64,000 nt of DNA from Methanoculleus sp. UBA430 (GTDB taxonomy: Archaea > Halobacteriota > Methanomicrobia > Methanomicrobiales > Methanoculleaceae), in assembly GCF_002506585.1 (NCBI RefSeq), contig NZ_DAXW01000015.1:124220-188219 (forward strand). The letters are read 5' to 3'. A program made the translations under genes and the position numbers. This document shows, in pieces, positions 59,956 through 64,000 of the stretch (position 1 is the stretch's first letter; each line of letters opens with the position of its first letter). Below the pieces are notes generated by a model. That model saw nothing but the letters and a program-made list of their open reading frames with translations, was not told where the DNA came from and searched no databases.

Positions 59956-61499
59956 TCATAAACAATAAAAAAAGACAAATAATCCTTTTTGGGGCAATAA
60001 TTATGGGATTAGTTATCTCTCTGCTCTTTATCAACCTTTTCGAAGTTTATTGGTTTATGATTGCTCCGTTTGAGGTGACGGTACTTATTGATATTATATT
60101 GGGAATGTTTCTCCTGATTGCCGTGGGCATGTTTTTTTCCGAGGATTCACGCATAAACGGGATTGTTTTTGTCTTAGCCACCTCAGTGATATCATATCAT
60201 TTCCTCAACCAGAATCGAGTTATTCCTGATGCCCTGCTTTTTGGAGCACTCCTTGGCGCTGTGTTGATATCCGGAGTAATTATCCGGAATCGCTTTGATA
60301 TCCTTGCAATGTCTGCAAAAACCCTTATGAGTATCTCTTATCTCATTATTGTTGGGTATCTGCTGTTTGGGTTTTTCATAAAAAGTTATTCTACCAGTGA
60401 ACTGACAGCGGCAGAGGCTGCAATGGTTACTACGCAAAATGCATTCTTTTATGGTGTTGGAATTATCATTACGTGCGTATTCTTCCTGCTCTTGATGTAT
60501 TCAGTCGTTGGCGTCAAAAACTCGAATATCTTTGTCTTTGGCTCACGAAAATCAGGAAAAACATATTTCCTTCTCGGACTTCATGACTACATTTCAAATC
60601 ACTTTGGGGCTTTTCCTTCACGCGAAGTTATCCTTTCAGGCGATCCCGAAGATGAGAAAAATCTCCGGCTCGCCAATCTGTATGCTACAATTCAGGACAA
60701 GAAAATCGTAACACGGACGTTTAACTATCATATGGCAATGTACGAACTCCGGGGTAAGAAATATGGAATAATTCCTGTTTCATTGACGCTTGTCGATTAT
60801 GCCGGAGAGTACTTCGATAGGCTCAACCGAAGGGAATATCTTGCTGCTATTGCGTATTTGAGCAAAGTACTAGAGATGCCCGAAGAGCAATTAAAAAAGA
60901 ATGCTGGTAGCTTCCAATTTATTGAGTTTATCAAGGAGCAGCATAAAGATCACCTTGCTGACATGGAATTCACCCGGAGTATAATTATCTCGACGCTCTA
61001 CCACCACCTCATGAAAGCGGGCAAAGTCATTTTTCTTATTGATGGAGAAAAGGTATCAGACCCCTCGAAGGGTGCCGGTCAACTCTCGCGTGAGTTTGGT
61101 GAGTACATCAAGACCCTCATGGATATCGAAAGAAACTATTTGTCCAGAGTGTTTGGTGGGAATAAGAAGTATGCACTTGTCGTCACGAAGACCGATCTGA
61201 TTCTGCGGAGGTCAAATGAACTAAAAGGCACCCTTATGCTGACGCACAGCGATAGGTTGTCTGACGTTGGAGAGCAGTCGAAGGGGGCTGGTATTCTCGA
61301 AGATAAGCTCTTCTCTTCGCTTAATGAAACCCTTGTCTTCCGCAACCTTATCAACATGATGAACGATATCTCCGTTCATTTTCTTTCTGTAAGCGTCGAC
61401 CCGACATTGGAACCGACTGATGAAACCGACGATGAGAACCCGGCTCCTCGCGAATTAGCACCATGGGGCTTTTCCCAACTGTTCCGGTTTACGATGTAG
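59952..61499 (+). CDS. polytopic membrane protein with cytoplasmic P-loop GTPase domain
   Basis: A 515-residue protein. Residues 10-188 contain about six membrane helices. The cytoplasmic domain starts with NIFVFGSRKSGKTYFLLGL, a P-loop GSRKSGKT at 197-204, then LVDYAGEYFDRL (DYAGE at 282-286, a G3-type DxxG), VIFLIDG at 359-365, and VVTKTDLI (TKTD at 412-415, a G4-type motif). The set suggests a GTPase of the TRAFAC type, with an insert between G1 and G3. ATGA overlap with the tubulin-like gene indicates tight coupling, so it may anchor or drive the filament protein at the membrane. Confidence 0.75.
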   Translation: MIINNKKRQIILFGAIIMGLVISLLFINLFEVYWFMIAPFEVTVLIDIILGMFLLIAVGMFFSEDSRINGIVFVLATSVISYHFLNQNRVIPDALLFGALLGAVLISGVIIRNRFDILAMSAKTLMSISYLIIVGYLLFGFFIKSYSTSELTAAEAAMVTTQNAFFYGVGIIITCVFFLLLMYSVVGVKNSNIFVFGSRKSGKTYFLLGLHDYISNHFGAFPSREVILSGDPEDEKNLRLANLYATIQDKKIVTRTFNYHMAMYELRGKKYGIIPVSLTLVDYAGEYFDRLNRREYLAAIAYLSKVLEMPEEQLKKNAGSFQFIEFIKEQHKDHLADMEFTRSIIISTLYHHLMKAGKVIFLIDGEKVSDPSKGAGQLSREFGEYIKTLMDIERNYLSRVFGGNKKYALVVTKTDLILRRSNELKGTLMLTHSDRLSDVGEQSKGAGILEDKLFSSLNETLVFRNLINMMNDISVHFLSVSVDPTLEPTDETDDENPAPRELAPWGFSQLFRFTM

Positions 61500-61519
61500 T
61501 CGACTTGAAGGTGATATAA

Positions 61520-63238
61520 ATGCCAAAACAATTCGGACTCTATACCACAACTGGAGAGGTTGAGGGGGGGACTTTAACAAAAGAGAGTGGTCTCGCCCTT
61601 AAGATTGGCGAAGTCAACGCAGGGTTCTTTTTTAGGTCAGACCGTGATGGAATCACGCTGGGAGCATCATGGGATGTGCAGAAGTCCCAGCAACGTCCGG
61701 ACACCCGCATTTACATTGAGAATATCCCCTATGAAGACGTTGGTTCCGATCTCACCGGTGCAATTTACCGTTATTTTACTTCAGGAGCAACTATCCTAAA
61801 GGATGCTGGATATAACCTGCTTGCTATCTGGGGCGATGAAGGCTTTGCCCAGAGGATTTCATCTAATCCTGATGATCTTATACAATACTCTTCTCGCTAT
61901 CAGCAGAATCGGTCGGGAGTAGAATTGTTCCTGGCCGGAAAACTGCTGGTAGGCGAGAAAGCCTATGTGAAAATGCGAAGGAGGGATCTCGCATGGGCGA
62001 TTTCACTAATGGATCAAGCCGCGAATACACTTTCTCCAGTACTCCATCTCGGATATTGTTTCATTGTAGCAATGACAACTGATAAATCTGAAGATCTTTT
62101 GATACTTCCAAATTTTCCTCCCCAAACTCCTGTTGATATTACGATAAAACCTGAAGGTAATTATCATTATGAAAAGCCACAGTCTGATATATACGAAGAT
62201 ATCGGTTCAATAATCCGGAAGCCCAAATATATTAGGGATTTCAATACTTCTGCAACCAAACCCAATCTAATGGAAATAATTGCCCGTAAGATGATCGGGT
62301 CTGGTCCTAGTTGTGATAAGAGAACAGAATACCATAACTTTTTTAGAACTGTTGGATATTCCATTGCACTGAATGATCGAGATATTATTGAGAATGTACT
62401 CAGTAACCGTGATGTTCGGGGGTTTGAAGAACACTTCAAACGCAGTGATTTTGATCCTCAAAATTTTTTTGCCACACTTAAAGAATTTCCCTCCAGTAAA
62501 TGGGATTATTTTTTTAAGCGTACTGAAGAGTTATTTGTCAGGAATCCCGACCGTATCGGGAGATATTTCCTCCAGTTTCAATCGTTAAACCCGGATTTTT
62601 CAGAGGCAACAAAAAGGATCTCTGATGCCCTTAATCCAAAACCTCCGCAGCCAGCCGCTACACAGTGGACAACATATTCTGGAAATTATAGCGATCATAA
62701 GACCGAAGGGACAGGATGGCAATTAGGTCATCTGGCAATAATAGCCCTGGTCGCGATTGGGGTATCAGTAATAATCCTTATCGCCCTAGGGTATGTGGAT
62801 ATTAACCCGGTGCTAACCAATTTTGGGACTTCAGAAGGTAACGATGTAATAAAAAATATTGACGGTGCGTCTCTGGTCATCAACCATACTGCAAAGGATG
62901 CAATGGATCACGCGGTGAACATCTCTCTGAGTAGAGGATGGCTGCCTCCCGGGACACAAAATGTCACGAACGACACGATTGTATCCAATAGCATCTTCAA
63001 TGTCTCCCCGGCAGATATCCGGTACAATCCCCAGGCGCTGCTCAGCATTAGCATTAATGATACACCGAATACCTCAAAAATGGGCATTGCAAGGATGGAT
63101 TCCACATGGAATCAGTGGAGACCTCTTGGCGGTTCGATAAACAGCACCTCTCACACTATTGAATTATTCATCAACGAAGGAGGTCTGTATGCCGTTTACC
63201 AGGACCTTTCTCTTGAAGCAGAACCGGGGGAAAACTGA
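61520..63238 (+). CDS. one-pass membrane protein of unknown fold, part of the tubulin-like set
   Basis: A 572-residue protein. The N-terminal 370 residues are cytoplasmic by prediction (FGLYTTTGEVEGGTLTKESGLALKIGEVNAGFFFRSDRDG; LAIWGDEGFAQRI; MRRRDLAWAISLMDQ). A proline-rich linker precedes one helix (LGHLAIIALVAIGVSVIILIALGYV at about 410-434), and the last ~135 residues are extracellular, rich in NxT/NxS sites, and shaped like a beta-sandwich. I do not recognise a family. AAGGTGAT stands before ATG 61520. The layout mirrors a receptor or adaptor between the GTPase inside and the PEGA protein outside. Confidence 0.6.
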   Translation: MPKQFGLYTTTGEVEGGTLTKESGLALKIGEVNAGFFFRSDRDGITLGASWDVQKSQQRPDTRIYIENIPYEDVGSDLTGAIYRYFTSGATILKDAGYNLLAIWGDEGFAQRISSNPDDLIQYSSRYQQNRSGVELFLAGKLLVGEKAYVKMRRRDLAWAISLMDQAANTLSPVLHLGYCFIVAMTTDKSEDLLILPNFPPQTPVDITIKPEGNYHYEKPQSDIYEDIGSIIRKPKYIRDFNTSATKPNLMEIIARKMIGSGPSCDKRTEYHNFFRTVGYSIALNDRDIIENVLSNRDVRGFEEHFKRSDFDPQNFFATLKEFPSSKWDYFFKRTEELFVRNPDRIGRYFLQFQSLNPDFSEATKRISDALNPKPPQPAATQWTTYSGNYSDHKTEGTGWQLGHLAIIALVAIGVSVIILIALGYVDINPVLTNFGTSEGNDVIKNIDGASLVINHTAKDAMDHAVNISLSRGWLPPGTQNVTNDTIVSNSIFNVSPADIRYNPQALLSISINDTPNTSKMGIARMDSTWNQWRPLGGSINSTSHTIELFINEGGLYAVYQDLSLEAEPGEN

Positions 63239-63240
63239 AC

Positions 63241-64000
63241 ATGCTATGTGGCAGCACAGGGGGATCTTCCAGAGGGCACACTAATCTGATTCGGCGTCTT
63301 CTGCTGGCAACATTCATTTTCCTCCTCCTTGTTGGAATTAGCGAGGCGGCAAGCATATCCGTGAGCTCGAATCCTTCAGGAGCAGATATTTTCCTGAACG
63401 GAGATGCGGTAAACATGAAGACCAATTCGGTCATCGAGAACGTTTACCCTGGCCTCCACTACGCTACCCTTGAGATGCCGGGGTACCGGTCATGGACTAC
63501 CGTTGTCGAGGTGAAGGAGGGCTCCACGACGTATGTCCATCACGATCTGGTACAAAAAACAGGATCAATTGTCGTTACAACAACACCGACCGATGCGGCA
63601 ATATTCGTTGATAACAAATACAAAGGTAAATCCACTACGATCTTGAAGGGCATTCCGGTGGGTGAGTATACCGTCCTTCTTCAGCTCGATGGTTATCTGG
63701 ACTACTCATCAGATATTGTAGTTTACGATAACGCTGATACACGAATTAATCATGTCTTTGAGCCTCTACCGACGACGGGCGCAATTGCTGTGCTCTCCCA
63801 CCCGGAAGGAGCCTCGATCTATCTTGACGGGTCACAAGCAGGGATAACAGAAGCTCTTCTCGAGAACATCTCTCCTGGGAAGCATACCGTTACCTTAAAA
63901 AAATATGGCTACCGCGATGATTCTACAGGGATCAGTGTAACTATCGGTGAAGTTGCCCATGTGGAAAGAGATCTTATACCTGAAAATGTTAGTGCTACGA
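63241..64000 (+). CDS. secreted PEGA-repeat protein (runs off right edge)
   Basis: The first 253 residues of an exported protein. After a signal peptide (LIRRLLLATFIFLLLVGISEAA) come PEGA repeats: SVSSNPSGADIFLNGDAV, VTTTPTDAAIFVDNKYKGKST, and LSHPEGASIYLDGSQAGITE, each ending in a 'PGxHTVTLxxxGY' strand. PEGA modules are common in archaeal surface proteins. ATG 63241 is only two bases beyond the previous stop, so it belongs to the same operon; no separate promoter is seen. The C-terminus is not in the window. Confidence 0.82.
   Translation, partial: MLCGSTGGSSRGHTNLIRRLLLATFIFLLLVGISEAASISVSSNPSGADIFLNGDAVNMKTNSVIENVYPGLHYATLEMPGYRSWTTVVEVKEGSTTYVHHDLVQKTGSIVVTTTPTDAAIFVDNKYKGKSTTILKGIPVGEYTVLLQLDGYLDYSSDIVVYDNADTRINHVFEPLPTTGAIAVLSHPEGASIYLDGSQAGITEALLENISPGKHTVTLKKYGYRDDSTGISVTIGEVAHVERDLIPENVSAT

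Overview
The window looks like the chromosome of a methanogenic archaeon of the Methanomicrobiales, most like Methanoculleus. The grounds are high GC with GC-rich codon use, a fused Fae-Hps enzyme, a separate hexulose-6-phosphate isomerase, a GHMP protein resembling the methanopterin-pathway RFAP synthase, the DadD/MTI phosphorylase salvage pair, bacterial-type GrpE-DnaK-DnaJ, an intron-containing tRNA-Trp, and strong TATA boxes 25-32 bp upstream of many start codons with little or no leader. The genus is an inference; no rRNA is present.

Layout. 1-11.9 kb: the start of nicotinate phosphoribosyltransferase, an MTA/5'-deoxyadenosine salvage operon, a secreted propeller-chagasin protein, an Fe-S oxidoreductase, an acyl-CoA synthetase, tRNA-Trp carrying a box C/D RNA in its intron, a DUF421 protein, Fae-Hps, a lipoprotein and a PH-domain pair. 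12-18.9 kb is accessory: a six-repeat dockerin surface protein, a divergent nuclease-like / YaaA-RelE fusion pair on one shared TATA box, an orphan MNT nucleotidyltransferase with a truncated HEPN partner, and an AT-rich HNH nuclease gene. 18.9-32.7 kb: a GHMP/DUF2148 pair, MsrA, a glycosylation operon (mutase-like protein, two glycosyltransferases, thioesterase), an epoxide hydrolase, flavoproteins, an Fe-S membrane protein, and a redox operon headed by an ArsR-flavodoxin fusion with its own palindromic operator.

32.8-40.2 kb: branched-chain amino acid genes (cimA/leuA-like, ilvB, ilvN) followed by a tandem ~1.92 kb duplication of a sodium:solute symporter with a 35-residue partner; the duplicate carries a broken tail of ilvN. 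40.3-48.4 kb: repeated DUF4013 membrane proteins, one cut by an IS256-type element, surrounding an AT-richer module of SPFH, zinc-ribbon, YidD and RDD proteins. 48.5-55.3 kb: GNAT acetyltransferase, PurH, GrpE-DnaK-DnaJ, and hexulose-6-phosphate isomerase flanked by two copies of the dnaJ tail.

55.9-64 kb is the most unusual part: an AT-richer, one-direction gene set of a membrane-anchored secreted protein, a 1075-residue tubulin/FtsZ-like protein with GGGTGSG and long coiled coils, a polytopic membrane P-loop GTPase, a one-pass membrane protein of unknown fold, and a secreted PEGA-repeat protein that leaves the window. It is a candidate membrane-associated cytomotive or remodelling system.
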